Source of the DNA: a virus | Direction: 5' to 3' (one strand) | DNA: 51,142 nucleotides | Virus record (IMG/VR): IMGVR_UViG_3300029913_000033 | Span: 1 to 51,142 of that record | Part shown: positions 51,068 through 51,142 of the stretch, piece by piece | Numbering within the stretch: position 1 is the stretch's first letter | Layout of the letters: each line of letters begins with the position of its first letter | Notes under the pieces: generated by a model | The model's input: the letters and a program-made list of their open reading frames with translations, nothing else | Database searches by the model: none | Told to the model about the DNA's origin: nothing | Program-made: the position numbers and the translations under genes

Positions 51068-51142
51068 CTATGCCATCATCGCGGCAATCTTTTTTGCCAC
51101 ATTGCTTGGCAGTTTTGGCTTGGGAATATTGCGATTGAACAT
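51068..51142 (-). CDS. C-terminal part of a minus-strand gene, runs off the window
   Basis: The minus-strand frame reads from 51142 to the stop at 51068-51070 and encodes 24 basic residues (MFNRNIPKPKLPSNVAKKI...). The ATG at the window edge may be the start or an internal Met; the upstream part is not visible. Fifty bases with a GGGAGG site separate it from the next minus-strand gene. Confidence 0.4.
   Translation of the reverse strand: MFNRNIPKPKLPSNVAKKIAAMMA

Noticed and set aside
1-51142. tRNA or rRNA genes
   Set aside because: No cloverleaf-like segments with T-loop and acceptor pairing were noticed in intergenic spaces; all gaps are shorter than 300 bases.

Overview
This window is a stretch of the virion-structure region of a large contractile-tailed phage (Caudoviricetes, myovirus type). 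Almost every gene lies on the + strand in one closely packed rightward block. The block ends at a strong bidirectional hairpin terminator (50757-50788), which faces two small convergent minus-strand genes at the right edge. The core tail and baseplate proteins are recognisable as T4-type: sheath, tube, tube caps, hub, spike and wedge. The host is probably Gram-negative, because a small lipoprotein with a clear lipobox overlaps the end of an amidase endolysin gene. The host genus cannot be read from the sequence.

Layout. 1-2892: end of a GT-A type glycosyltransferase, then four small genes, probably neck or tail-completion proteins. 2944-6559: the sheath gene, disturbed by mobile DNA. 6613-9746: a permuted papain-like peptidase, the tube protein, a second tube-like protein and a tail-assembly-chaperone-like gene with a candidate +1 frameshift. 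9751-15637: two very large tape-measure-like proteins that carry peptidoglycan hydrolase domains. 15656-25023: baseplate (gp48/54-like, gp53-like, gp27-like, gp5-like, gp25-like, gp6-like, an intein-containing papain-like protein, gp7/gpI-like). 25063-50741: about twenty tail-fibre, adhesin and accessory genes, with the amidase and lipoprotein in the middle, ending in two giant repeat proteins of 862 and 1872 residues.

The most unusual structure is at the sheath gene. A group I intron without an ORF (about 4052-4312) interrupts it after codon 9. A free-standing HNH endonuclease gene (2988-4028) sits immediately upstream, flanked by an imperfect 38-bp direct repeat made of the sheath ribosome binding site and first nine codons. 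The endonuclease start overlaps the stop of the upstream mini-ORF, and its stop overlaps the true sheath start (both ATGA). This looks like a collaborative-homing pair of intron plus separate endonuclease, whose insertion rebuilt the host gene's start.

Other notable items are: an HNH-containing intein placed exactly after the catalytic histidine of a papain-like protease; a fibre gene that appears to start at ATC; a perfect 41-bp palindrome inside a fibre gene; a recurring intergenic motif ACCAATTTTG; and a family of 18-21 residue repeats shared by three fibre proteins, with near-identical DNA copies showing recent expansion.
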